Assembly: GCA_902801165.1 (NCBI GenBank)
Contig: CADCHI010000012.1
Location: 1-49,237 of the forward strand
DNA length: 49,237 bases
Direction of reading: 5' to 3'
From: an uncultured Eubacteriales bacterium
GTDB taxonomy: Bacteria; Bacillota; Clostridia; Christensenellales; Aristaeellaceae
The translations under genes were made by a program, and so were the position numbers. Of this stretch, positions 31,909 through 40,568 are shown in pieces. Under the pieces are notes generated by a model, which was given only the letters and a program-made list of their open reading frames with translations, was not told where the DNA came from and ran no database searches. How positions within the stretch are numbered: position 1 is the first letter of the stretch; each line of letters begins with the position of its first letter.

Positions 31909-32821
31909 TCGCGCCGCCTCCCTTCCGGGTGCTGCCCAACTTGCCCTTCCAGTAGGGGATGGCCAGGAACACGGCCACGATCAGCGCGGAGAGCAGCTTG
32001 AGCAGGTTCGTGTTCAGGCCCAGCCACAGCACGACCTGGAGCACGATGTAGTAGATCACCGCGCCGATGGAGACGCCCAGCAGTTTCAGGGCGAAATTCC
32101 GGAACAGCTTTCCGAACAGCACGTCGCTGATGATGACCGCCGCAAGGCCGATGACGATGGCGCCGCGGCCCATGTTCACGTCCACGAAGCCCTGGTAGTG
32201 GGCCAGCATAGCGGAGGACAGGGCGACGATGCCGTTGGAGATCATCAGCCCCAGCAGCTTCGACACGTTGGTATTGATGCCCTGGGCTCGGGACATGGCC
32301 TCGTTGGCGCCGGTGGCCCGCAGGGCGCTGCCCAGCTCGGTGCCGAAGAACCAGTAGAGCAGGCCGATCAGCGCTGCGGTGATGAGCAGGGCCGTGAGGA
32401 TCGGGTTTTGCGGCGACAGCGTGCGCACGTTGCGCTGGCTGACGATCAGAGTGTACTTGGTGACGTTGATGCCCTGGTTGGCCTTGAAATCCATGATCGC
32501 CAGGTTGATGGAATAGAGAGAGAGCTGGGTCAGTATGCCGGAGAGTATGGCGGGGATGCCCATGGCGGTGTGGAACAGGCCGGTGATCAGCCCGGCCAGC
32601 ATGCCGGCAATGATGGCGAGCAGCAGCGACAGCCACAGGCTGTGGCCGGTGAGCATCAGCATGACGCAGACCGCGCCGCCGGTGGCCATGGTGCCGTCCA
32701 CCGTCAGGTCCGCCAGGTCCAGCACCTTGTAGGTGATGTAGACGCCGATGGCCATGATGCCCCAGATGAGACCCTGGGCCACCGCGCCGGGGAGGGCGTT
32801 GAGGAGAGAGGTGATGTTCAA
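31901..32821 (-). CDS. ABC importer permease (PF04392-associated, LivH-like)
   Basis: A 306-residue permease with about eight hydrophobic segments. Motifs YKVLDLADLTVDGTMATGGA and LRATGANEAMSRAQGINT are typical of the permeases paired with PF04392 binding proteins and resemble branched-chain amino-acid permeases. TTG at 32821 is selected because GGAGG lies 8 bp upstream (minus strand); an in-frame TTG at 32836 would overlap that site. An unusually long gap of 185 bp, filled with an inverted-repeat element, separates it from the binding-protein gene in the same operon. Confidence 0.88.
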   Translation of the reverse strand: MNITSLLNALPGAVAQGLIWGIMAIGVYITYKVLDLADLTVDGTMATGGAVCVMLMLTGHSLWLSLLLAIIAGMLAGLITGLFHTAMGIPAILSGILTQLSLYSINLAIMDFKANQGINVTKYTLIVSQRNVRTLSPQNPILTALLITAALIGLLYWFFGTELGSALRATGANEAMSRAQGINTNVSKLLGLMISNGIVALSSAMLAHYQGFVDVNMGRGAIVIGLAAVIISDVLFGKLFRNFALKLLGVSIGAVIYYIVLQVVLWLGLNTNLLKLLSALIVAVFLAIPYWKGKLGSTRKGGGANA

Positions 32822-32842
32822 GGTTGAAGCCTCCAAGCGGTA

Positions 32843-32992
32843 AAGTTGTCAGTCATTAGGCAACAGGCAATAGGCAACAGTCAAAATGTGGCTGCTGCGT
32901 TTTATCGCGGGATTGACTGAAAATGCGGGAGCGTCTTTCTGACTAATGCCTGTTGCCTGATGCCTGTTGACTCAGACAACTTCCAAGTTGTC
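32843..32992. repeat. Inverted-repeat element with heptamer-like arms (copy B)
   Basis: The left arm AAGTTGTC..ATTAGGCAACAGGCAATAGGCAACAG and the right arm CTAATGCCTGTTGCCTGATGCCTGTTGAC..GACAACTT are inverted repeats made of AGGCAAY units. The core GTGGCTGCTGCGTT matches copy A (98-214). It lies within an operon, between the binding-protein and permease genes. A short extra hairpin, GACAACTT-CC-AAGTTGTC, closes it. Confidence 0.8.
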
Positions 32993-33006
32993 TGCATGAT
33001 CGAGTA

Positions 33007-33951
33007 TCAGCCCTCAATCGCCACGTAGTCCTCCGGGATGGCGACGCCCAGCAGCTCGGCCAGCTCGGCGTTGTACTCCTTGGTCACGTTGGGGGCGAAC
33101 TGCACGTCCATGGCGGCGACATCCGCGCCGTTGACCAGCACCTCATATGCCATCTCACCGGTAGCGTAGCCGAGGTCGTAGTAGCTGATGGAGAGGGTGG
33201 CGACGCCGCAGCCCGCGCAGATGCCTTCCTCGCCGGCGACCACGGGCTTGGCGGCGGGCTCCACCACGTTGCGGATGGCCTCGGTGCAGGAGGCGGCGGT
33301 GTTGTCGGTGGGGATGTAGATCACGTCGCTGCCGTCACAGGCACTCTGGGCGACGGAGGCCACGTCGTTGGAGTCGGCGAAGGTGTAGTCCTCGCAGGCG
33401 TAGCCCATGCCCTCCAGATAGCCGCGGATCACGTCCACCTGGTACTTGCTGTTGGGCTCGGCGGAGCAGTACAGCAGGCCCACGGTCTGGGCTTCCGGGA
33501 ACAGCTCCTCGATCATGGCGGCCTGCTCGCTCAGCGGGGCAAGGTCGGAGGTGCCGGAGACGTTGATGCCGGTGGTGCCGGTCCAGTCGGCGATGTCCAG
33601 CGCGGTGGCGTAGTCGGTGACGGAGGTGCCCAGGATCGGGATGTCGCCAGTGGCGGCCACGGCGGCCTGCAGCGCCGGGGTGGCGTTGGCCATGATCAGG
33701 TCAACGCCGTTGGACACGAAGGTGTTGACGATGGTGTTGCAGGTGTTGGAGTCGCCGGAGGCGTTCTGCACGTCGAATTCGACGCTGTCGCCCAGCTTGT
33801 CGGTCAGGGCAGTCATGAAGCCCTCGGTGGCGGCGTCCAGCGCGACGTGCTGCACGAGCTGGCAGATGCCGACGGTGTAGGTCTGCTCGGCGATGGCCGC
33901 GGCGCTGAGACACAGCATGGCGGCGACGAGAATGGCGATGATCTTCTTCAT
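33007..33951 (-). CDS. ABC substrate-binding protein (PF04392/TrpX family)
   Basis: The protein has 314 residues, with a signal peptide MKKIIAILVAAMLCLSAAAIAEQ and predicted signal-peptidase I cleavage after AIA; no lipobox is evident, which is unusual for a Gram-positive binding protein. The mature part has VGICQLVQHVALDAATEGF, the QNASGD loop and LLYCSAEPNS, all typical of PF04392 proteins. ATG at 33951 follows GGAGG. Expression probably depends on the structured leader upstream, which contains two terminator-like hairpins. Confidence 0.92.
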   Translation of the reverse strand: MKKIIAILVAAMLCLSAAAIAEQTYTVGICQLVQHVALDAATEGFMTALTDKLGDSVEFDVQNASGDSNTCNTIVNTFVSNGVDLIMANATPALQAAVAATGDIPILGTSVTDYATALDIADWTGTTGINVSGTSDLAPLSEQAAMIEELFPEAQTVGLLYCSAEPNSKYQVDVIRGYLEGMGYACEDYTFADSNDVASVAQSACDGSDVIYIPTDNTAASCTEAIRNVVEPAAKPVVAGEEGICAGCGVATLSISYYDLGYATGEMAYEVLVNGADVAAMDVQFAPNVTKEYNAELAELLGVAIPEDYVAIEG

Positions 33952-33978
33952 GTTTTTTTCCTCCTGAAAAATATAATC

Positions 33979-34010
33979 AAAAAAGCGGCTCTCATCCAAA
34001 GAGCCGCTTT
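33979..34010 (-). terminator. Leader terminator directly before the binding-protein gene
   Basis: On the minus strand AAAGCGGCTCT and AGAGCCGCTTT form an 11-bp stem followed by a run of T. It ends about 28 bp before the start codon and after a consensus promoter, a layout expected for transcription attenuation. Confidence 0.8.
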
Positions 34011-34050
34011 GATGAACGCCTTTGTTCAGCCAAACGGGGCCTTTGGGACG

Positions 34051-34170
34051 CTATGGATCGATATAGCCGCCAATGTAAAAGCGCGGCACGCTAAAAAAGC
34101 GTGCCGCGCTGCTAAACAGGAAAGAGGAACGGGCGGAGGACGCGGATATGGAGCTGTTGGACTTCTTCAT
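34051..34170 (-). CDS. Possible leader peptide, serine-rich
   Basis: A 39-codon frame begins with ATG (34168-34170) 50 nt after the promoter and ends at TAG. It encodes MKKSNSSISASSARSSF, rich in serine (about 12 residues), and continues through the first leader hairpin. A GGAAAGGCGG stretch could serve as ribosome site. Translation is not proven; the frame may be incidental. Confidence 0.3.
   Translation of the reverse strand: MKKSNSSISASSARSSFLFSSAARFFSVPRFYIGGYIDP
34076..34110 (-). promoter_or_regulatory. Upstream leader hairpin, possible first terminator
   Basis: AGCGCGGCACGC and GCGTGCCGCGCT form a perfect 12-bp stem with a TTTTTTA loop, followed on the minus strand by TTTTAC. It is the first of two hairpins in the leader of the binding-protein operon. 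Confidence 0.6.
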
Positions 34171-34218
34171 GCTGCGCACCGCCTTTCCAGAGGACTTTTC
34201 GCCCTCAACTTGCAGATT

Positions 34219-34247
34219 ATTATAATCATCCCCATGGGATTTGTCAA
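34219..34247 (-). promoter_or_regulatory. Consensus promoter of the PF04392 ABC operon
   Basis: On the minus strand TTGACA (34242-34247), a 17-bp spacer and TATAAT (34219-34224) match the sigma-A consensus fully. The leader to the binding-protein gene is about 260 nt. Confidence 0.85.
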
Positions 34248-34316
34248 CAACGTATCACAGCGCTAAAGCGTTAAAATACAGTAAAACAATGGGGATTATC
34301 TGCCGACGGAAGGGGA

Positions 34317-35036
34317 TCAGAGGTGCACCACCGTGCCGATGTCCGCGCCTTGGGCCACCTTCACGATGTTGTCCAGGTCGTCCATGTTGAAGATGCGGAT
34401 GACGGGGATGCGCTGGTCCTGGCACAGCTGGAAGGCGGAGGTGTCCATCACCTTGAGGCCCTGTTCGATGGTCTCGCGGTAGGTGATGTCCCTGATCAGC
34501 CTGGCGTTGGGATTCTTGCGGGGGTCGGAGTCATAGACGCCGTCCACCGTGGTGCCCTTGAACACCGCGTCCGCGCCGAGCTCGGCGGCCCGCAGGGCCG
34601 CGGCGGTGTCGGTGGTGAAGAAGGGGTTGCCGCTGCCGCCGGAGAGCAGCACGATGTCGCCGCGTTCCATGGCCGCGATGGCGCGGTCGGCCCGGTACAG
34701 GTCGGCGAAGCGGGTCATCTCCTGGGCGGTGAACACGGTAGCGCCGCGGCCCAGGCGGACGATGGCGTCCTGCACGGCCAGGGCGTTAATGATGGTGGCC
34801 AGCATGCCCATCTGGTCGGCCAGCACGGGGTTCATCTGGTCGGTGAAGCGGCCGCGCCAGATGTTGCCGCCGCCCATGACCACGCCCACCTGCACGCCCA
34901 GGTCGTGCAGGGCCACGATGGCCTTCGCCGCGCGGTCCACGCGAGCCGCGTCGAAGCTGTGGGAGGCGTTGCTCTCGGAAAACTTCTCGGGCGCCAGGGT
35001 CTCACCCGAGAGCTTGAGGATAATGCGCTTGTACAT
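34317..35036 (-). CDS. pyrH: UMP kinase
   Basis: The protein has 239 residues, the usual PyrH length. It starts MYKRIILKLSGETLA and has VVMGGGNIWRG, the bacterial UMP-kinase signature, DAVFKGTTVDGVYDSDP and a C-terminal FNMDDLDNIVKV. It phosphorylates UMP to UDP as a hexamer in the cytosol. The usual partner frr does not follow; instead the gene lies at the end of a minus-strand group after tsf and a secreted protein gene. GAAAGGACG precedes the ATG. Confidence 0.97.
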   Translation of the reverse strand: MYKRIILKLSGETLAPEKFSESNASHSFDAARVDRAAKAIVALHDLGVQVGVVMGGGNIWRGRFTDQMNPVLADQMGMLATIINALAVQDAIVRLGRGATVFTAQEMTRFADLYRADRAIAAMERGDIVLLSGGSGNPFFTTDTAAALRAAELGADAVFKGTTVDGVYDSDPRKNPNARLIRDITYRETIEQGLKVMDTSAFQLCQDQRIPVIRIFNMDDLDNIVKVAQGADIGTVVHL

Positions 35037-35049
35037 TGTGATCGTCCTT

Positions 35050-35874
35050 TCAATCTTCGTATTCGCCCATCATGGAGAGGATCTCCGCCGCCTGCTCCGG
35101 GCTGTCAAAGCGTAGGTCGCTGAAATCCCGGGTGCGGCCCCAGCCGAAGAGGCCGCCGTAGAGGAGCGGCGTCCAGCCCTCCGGCGCGCGCTCGTAGTAA
35201 CCATCGAACCGCAGCGTCGCGCTGGCATCAAAGGGCATCTCAAACAGCACCTCGGAGCGCTCGTCGGGATCGCTGTAAAGGCTGGAGGTCTCCTTGATGG
35301 CGTAGAGGGTCATGCTGTCGTTGTCGGGAAAGTCCTCGGCGAACTCGCCCAGGTCGACCATGAAGCACTCCTCGCGGACATAACCGCGGCAGGGCTGGCT
35401 GCCGTCTGTGAACTCGATGAAGCAGTAATCGCCCTCGAAGGCCAGGAAGAGCACCTCTTCACCTTCGGGAAGCTCCTTTCGAACCTCGGCATGCAGGTCC
35501 GGCGCTGCGAAAACCTGCGCGGCGGAGACGAGACGGCGCGGCAGGCGGCTGTGTTCCGCATAGGGGATGTCGTCCTCGAGGCGGATGCCGGTGAATTCGG
35601 CGTAGGCCCGCACGCGGCTTTCGGAAAACCTGAACTCGCACAGGACCCAGGGGCTCTGGCTGCCCTGTTCGAGCTCGATGGCCACGACGGAGGCATCCCG
35701 GGGAAGCTCGCAGCACTGCGCGTACTGCTTCCCGGGACCTGTTCGGAAGGCGAGGGGACCGTCGTGGAGCGCCCAGGTCCCGCCAGGGTTCCAGGAGGCC
35801 AGCGCCGGAACTGTCGACAGCGCCAGCAGCGTGAGAGCCAGCGCGATGAGGCGCGGGAACGTGGTTTTGCGCAA
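35050..35874 (-). CDS. Secreted SH3-like domain protein
   Basis: A 274-residue exported protein. A signal peptide MRKTTFPRLIALALTLLALS ends near PALA-S. Three SH3b-like segments follow, each with a glycine/arginine 'fresh-coat' pattern: LAFRTGPGKQYAQC, QVFAAPDLHAEV and SSLYSDPDERSEV. SH3b domains bind cell wall or protein peptides. TTG at 35874 is chosen since GGAGG precedes it by 8 bp. The gene lies between tsf and pyrH, an unusual place for an envelope protein, only about 30 bp beyond a strong terminator, so its own promoter is not obvious. Confidence 0.75.
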   Translation of the reverse strand: MRKTTFPRLIALALTLLALSTVPALASWNPGGTWALHDGPLAFRTGPGKQYAQCCELPRDASVVAIELEQGSQSPWVLCEFRFSESRVRAYAEFTGIRLEDDIPYAEHSRLPRRLVSAAQVFAAPDLHAEVRKELPEGEEVLFLAFEGDYCFIEFTDGSQPCRGYVREECFMVDLGEFAEDFPDNDSMTLYAIKETSSLYSDPDERSEVLFEMPFDASATLRFDGYYERAPEGWTPLLYGGLFGWGRTRDFSDLRFDSPEQAAEILSMMGEYED

Positions 35875-35905
35875 CGGACAGGCCTCCTCTCTTTGACGCA
35901 ACCCG

Positions 35906-35938
35906 CAAAAAAGGGAACGTATGAATACGTTCCCTTTT
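35906..35938 (-). terminator. Terminator of rpsB-tsf
   Basis: On the minus strand AAAAGGGAACGTAT and ATACGTTCCCTTTTTT form a classic intrinsic terminator 12 bp after the tsf stop. Confidence 0.9.
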
Positions 35939-35949
35939 GAAGTTTTGGC

Positions 35950-36873
<924 letters not shown>

Positions 36874-36975
36874 AGTGTATTCCTCCCAGAATGATTGTCG
36901 TCGGACGCCTGTTCGCGCCCTTTACGCGATTCAAGCGGCACCCGTTGGGGCGTCGCATGAATCAGAAACCCTATT

Positions 36976-37695
36976 TTATTCGGCGGCTGCGGGAGCCTCG
37001 TCCTCGGTCTGCTCGCCCTGCTTGCCCTCCAGAACGGCGTCAGCCAGCTTGCCGGCGATCAGCTTGACAGCGCGGATGGCGTCGTCGTTGCCGGGGATGA
37101 CGTAGTCGATCTCATCGGGGTCGCAGTTGGTGTCGACGATGGCGACGATCGGGATGCCCAGGGTGCGGGCCTCGGCCACGGCGATGCGCTCCTTGCGGGG
37201 ATCGACGATGAACAGGGCGCCGGGGAGCTTCTTCATCTCGCGGATGCCGCCCAGGTTCTTCAGCAGCTTTTCGCGCTCAGCGCACAGCTTGATGACTTCC
37301 TTCTTGGGCAGGACGTCGAACTGGCCGTTCTTCTCCATCGCGTCGATGTCGTTCAGCCTCTTGATGCGGGTCTGCATGGTGCGGAAGTTGGTCAGGGTGC
37401 CGCCCAGCCAGCGGTTGTTCACATAGAACATGCCGCAGCGCTTGGCCTCGGACTCGATGGACTCCTGCGCCTGCTTCTTGGTGCCGACGAACAGCACGCT
37501 CTTGCCCTCCAGGGCGATGTCGCGCACGAACATGTACGCCTCGTCGATCTTGCGAACGGTCTTCTGCAGGTCGATGATGTAGATGCCGTTGCGCTCGGTG
37601 AAGATGTACTGGGCCATCTTCGGGTTCCAGCGACGGGTCTGATGGCCGAAGTGAACGCCGGCCTCCAGCAGCTGCTTCATGGAAATGACTGCCAT
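36976..37695 (-). CDS. rpsB: 30S ribosomal protein S2
   Basis: A 239-residue protein with the S2 signatures [58 protein letters not shown] and [21 protein letters not shown]. Binds the 30S head/back of the ribosome and recruits S1. AAGGAGGGAAAC precedes the ATG. The 102-bp gap to tsf holds no clear terminator, so both genes form one transcript from the promoter at 37811-37840. Confidence 0.98.
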   Translation of the reverse strand: MAVISMKQLLEAGVHFGHQTRRWNPKMAQYIFTERNGIYIIDLQKTVRKIDEAYMFVRDIALEGKSVLFVGTKKQAQESIESEAKRCGMFYVNNRWLGGTLTNFRTMQTRIKRLNDIDAMEKNGQFDVLPKKEVIKLCAEREKLLKNLGGIREMKKLPGALFIVDPRKERIAVAEARTLGIPIVAIVDTNCDPDEIDYVIPGNDDAIRAVKLIAGKLADAVLEGKQGEQTEDEAPAAAE

Positions 37696-37810
37696 AGTGG
37701 GTTTCCCTCCTTGTTTTTTCCACCTTTTGCTTCAACTCCCCAGGACACCATGAGCTTGCGCCCTACGGTCAACCGCCCTGCGAATCGGCAAAAGTGCGTT
37801 TTACCGAAAA

Positions 37811-37840
37811 ATTATAACACAGATGAATCGACTTATGCAA
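37811..37840 (-). promoter_or_regulatory. Promoter of rpsB-tsf
   Basis: On the minus strand TTGCAT (37835-37840), an 18-bp spacer and TATAAT (37811-37816). The leader to rpsB is about 110 nt and could hold a ribosomal-protein autoregulatory structure, which I could not define. Confidence 0.65.
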
Positions 37841-37903
37841 GGCCCGCAGGTTAAATCTGGACAAATTCTGAACTTCCGGCGGCTTGCGGACTGTCAATTT
37901 CGG

Positions 37904-37938
37904 CGAAAAACTCCCGCCGGCGCAAAACCCGGCGGGAG
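37904..37938 (-). terminator. Terminator of the aroE operon
   Basis: On the minus strand CTCCCGCCGG and CCGGCGGGAG form a 10-bp stem followed by TTTTT, 32 bp after the aroE stop. Confidence 0.9.
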
Positions 37939-37969
37939 CGATCAATTTCTTCCTGGGGATGCGCTGGCC

Positions 37970-38827
37970 TCACAGCCCGAATTCGGACTTCAGCTTGGCG
38001 TACATCACGTCCCGGGGGGCCTTGCGGCCCGTCCACAGCTCGTAGTTGATGCAGCCCTGGTTCACCAGCATGCCCAGGCCGTCGAGGGTCCTCGCGCCGC
38101 GGGCGGCGGCGTTCTTCAGGAAAGGCGTGTCCACGGGGTTGAACACCACGTCGCAGACCACCATGCCGGGGCGGACGCCGTCGAAGTCGACGTCCGGGCA
38201 GGCGTTCACGTCCGGGTGCAGGCCCACGCAGGTGGCGTTGATCAGGATGTCGGTCCCGTCGGGGATCTGCGCCGTGCCGCTCCAGGGCAAGTATATTGCC
38301 TCTGCAGGCGTGTGGGCGTTGATGGCCTGGGCCAGGCTCCGGCCCCGCTCGGCGTTGCGGTTGATGACGGCGATGGCCTTCGCTCCGGCCAGCGCACACT
38401 CCACGCCGATGCTGCGGGCCGCGCCGCCCGCGCCGAGGATCGCGACCCGAGCGCCTTCCAGGGAGACGCCGGCGTCCGTCAGGGACTGCACGAAGCCCTT
38501 GCCGTCGGTGTTCTCGCCGAACATCGTGCCGTCCTCGCGGCAGACCACGGTGTTCACCGCGCCGATGACCCGGGCGGCCTCGGACAGCTCGTCCATGTGC
38601 TTCAATACGTTGATCTTGTGGGGCATCGTCAGGTTGACGCCCCGCATGTTGAAGGCCCGCACGCCCGCCATGGCGGCGTCCAGGTCCCCGGGCAGCACCT
38701 TCACGGTGATGTAGCGCCAGTTCAGTCCGGCGGCCTCGAAGCCTGCCTCCTCCATGACGCCGGTGGGGTTGCCGTCCACGGGGTCGCCCAGCACGCCCAC
38801 CAGCTCCGCGCGATAGTTCTTTTCCAT
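37970..38827 (-). CDS. aroE: Shikimate dehydrogenase
   Basis: A 285-residue protein with the shikimate-binding GNPTGVMEE start, NLTMPHK (catalytic lysine), GAVNTVV, ENTDGKGF, the NADPH loop AILGAGGAARSI and the NRNAERG cofactor-selecting region. It reduces 3-dehydroshikimate to shikimate in aromatic amino-acid synthesis. The start has GGGAGGAACACC. It is the third gene of a minus-strand operon after DUF523 and the threonine aldolase. Confidence 0.95.
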   Translation of the reverse strand: MEKNYRAELVGVLGDPVDGNPTGVMEEAGFEAAGLNWRYITVKVLPGDLDAAMAGVRAFNMRGVNLTMPHKINVLKHMDELSEAARVIGAVNTVVCREDGTMFGENTDGKGFVQSLTDAGVSLEGARVAILGAGGAARSIGVECALAGAKAIAVINRNAERGRSLAQAINAHTPAEAIYLPWSGTAQIPDGTDILINATCVGLHPDVNACPDVDFDGVRPGMVVCDVVFNPVDTPFLKNAAARGARTLDGLGMLVNQGCINYELWTGRKAPRDVMYAKLKSEFGL

Positions 38828-38842
38828 GGTGTTCCTCCCGGC

Positions 38843-39880
38843 TCAGTAGAGCGCTCTCAGGTCGGCGATCAGGCTGTCCACCTGCTTCTCCTTGGTGGCC
38901 CAGCTGGTGCAGAAGCGCACGGCGGTGTGCTTGCTGTCCACCCGCTGGATGGTGGCGTAGCTGTACTTGTAGCGCAGCATGTTCAGCACCGCGTCCGGCA
39001 GTATGGGGAACTGCTGGTTGGTGGGGCTGTCGTAGAGGAAGGGGATGCCCAGCTCGGTCATGGCCTGCTTGAGCCGCATGGCCAGCTGGATGGCGTGCTC
39101 GGACAGCTTGAAGTACAGGCCGTCCTTGAAGACCTCCTCGAACTGGACGCCCAGCAGGCGCCCCTTGGCCAGCATGCCGCCCTGCTGCTTGATCATGTAG
39201 CGGAAGTTGGGCTTCAGCGCGTCGGAGGAGATCACCAGCGCCTCGCCGAACAGCAGGCCCTGCTTGGTGCCGCCGATGTAGAAGGCGTCGCAGACGTGGG
39301 CCAGGAACGGCAAATCCAGCGTGTTCTCCGGGGAGGCCAGGCCGTAGCCCAGCCGCGCGCCGTCCAGGTACAGCGACAGCCTCCAGCGGTCGCACACGGC
39401 CCGCATGGCGATCAGTTCCTCGCGGCTGTACAGCGTGCCCACCTCCGTGGGGTTGGAGATGTACACCGCAGCGGGCATCACCATGTGCTCGTGGGACTCG
39501 TCGGAGAAGTGCAGGCGGCAGCACTCGGAGACCTGGCCCGCGTCCAGCTTGCCGTTGGCGGCGGGCAGGGCGATCACCTTGTGGCCGCCGGCTTCGATGG
39601 CGCCGGTCTCGTGGACGGCGATGTGGCCGGTGTCCGCGCTGATCACGCCCTGGTAGGGCCGCAATATCGCCGAAAGCACCGTGGCGTTGGTCTGAGTGCC
39701 GCCCACCAGGAAGTGGACGTCCGCCTCCGGGGTATGGCACAGGCGGCGGATGGCCGCCGCCGCCTCGCGGCAGTGATCGTCCTCGCCGTAGCCGGGGGTC
39801 TGCTCCATATTGGTCTCCAGCAGGCGCTCCATGATCTTCGGGTGGGCGCCTTCGAGATAATCGCTGTTGAACAGTATCAT
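38843..39880 (-). CDS. Low-specificity L-threonine aldolase / beta-eliminating lyase family
   Basis: A 345-residue fold-type I PLP enzyme. MILFNSDYLEGAHPKIM is the typical opening, LVGGTQTNATV binds the cofactor phosphate, YLDGARLGYG contains the PLP aspartate and FYIGGTKQG contains the Schiff-base lysine. The family cleaves threonine or allo-threonine to glycine and acetaldehyde. ATG at 39880 is chosen because it gives an ATGA overlap with the DUF523 stop and a proper AAAGGTG spacing; a second ATG six bases earlier is possible. Confidence 0.88.
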   Translation of the reverse strand: MILFNSDYLEGAHPKIMERLLETNMEQTPGYGEDDHCREAAAAIRRLCHTPEADVHFLVGGTQTNATVLSAILRPYQGVISADTGHIAVHETGAIEAGGHKVIALPAANGKLDAGQVSECCRLHFSDESHEHMVMPAAVYISNPTEVGTLYSREELIAMRAVCDRWRLSLYLDGARLGYGLASPENTLDLPFLAHVCDAFYIGGTKQGLLFGEALVISSDALKPNFRYMIKQQGGMLAKGRLLGVQFEEVFKDGLYFKLSEHAIQLAMRLKQAMTELGIPFLYDSPTNQQFPILPDAVLNMLRYKYSYATIQRVDSKHTAVRFCTSWATKEKQVDSLIADLRALY

Positions 39881-40368
39881 TCGCATTCACCTTTCAGTTG
39901 CTCGTCGGGCCCGGGAAAGCCGGCTTCGCGTTCGAGTTCCGCAAACTCGGATTCATTGATCACGCGCACGCCGAGGGCCTCCAGGGCCTCGGCGGTCACG
40001 CCCCGCCCGGGAACGCGCCTCCCGGAAAAGCTGCCGTCGTAGATCTCGCCCCGGCCGCAGGAGGGGCTGCGGGACTTGAGCACGGCCAGCTCCGCGCCAT
40101 AGAGGTCAGCCAGGCGGCAGGCCTGCTCCGCGCCGTGCCGGAACTGGGTGGTGACGTCCGTTCCATCGGCGGCGACCACCCGATCGCCCCGCCGCTCGGC
40201 GGGGGTCCGGGGCGTCGGCAGGCCGCCCAGCTGCTCCGGGCAGATGGGGACGAACTGGTATCGGTCCATCCGCGCCAGGACTTCGGGACAGGGCTGCGCG
40301 CCGCCGTCGTAGCGGCAGGCAATTCCCAGCAGGCAGGCGCTGACGAGCGCGACGGGTCTGTCGCCCAT
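39877..40368 (-). CDS. DUF523 family protein
   Basis: A 163-residue protein with the DUF523 (YbbK) marks SACLLGIACRYDGG, PICPEQLGGLPTPR and LKSRSPSCGRGEIYDG. Conserved cysteines in CLLG, CR, CPE and SCG suggest metal or Fe-S binding; function is not established. ATG at 40368 follows a G-rich site; an ATG 21 bp upstream is an alternative. First gene of the DUF523-aldolase-aroE operon. Confidence 0.9.
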   Translation of the reverse strand: MGDRPVALVSACLLGIACRYDGGAQPCPEVLARMDRYQFVPICPEQLGGLPTPRTPAERRGDRVVAADGTDVTTQFRHGAEQACRLADLYGAELAVLKSRSPSCGRGEIYDGSFSGRRVPGRGVTAEALEALGVRVINESEFAELEREAGFPGPDEQLKGECE

Positions 40369-40496
40369 GGGCAGCCCCCCTTCCGGCATATTTCAGTAGC
40401 ATAATATTAGCACGGATCGACGCGAATGTCCACCGGAAAAGGGTGAATTATCGGGAAAGGAATGGAGGTTTTGCCCGCAAATTTCCGGGGGATACA

Positions 40497-40524
40497 TTGA
40501 AAAAAGAAGAATCGGTGTTATAAT
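40497..40524 (+). promoter_or_regulatory. Promoter of the mannitol-1-phosphate dehydrogenase gene
   Basis: TTGAAA (40497-40502), 16-bp spacer, TATAAT (40519-40524), about 45 bp before the start codon. Confidence 0.75.
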
Positions 40525-40568
40525 GGTGGCAGACGCGCAAAAGGCGCATGCGGATAGGAGGAATTGCG

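Noticed and set aside
33952-34250. T-box riboswitch in the ABC leader
   Set aside because: No AGGGTGGNACCGCG-type T-box or specifier loop could be found on the minus strand.
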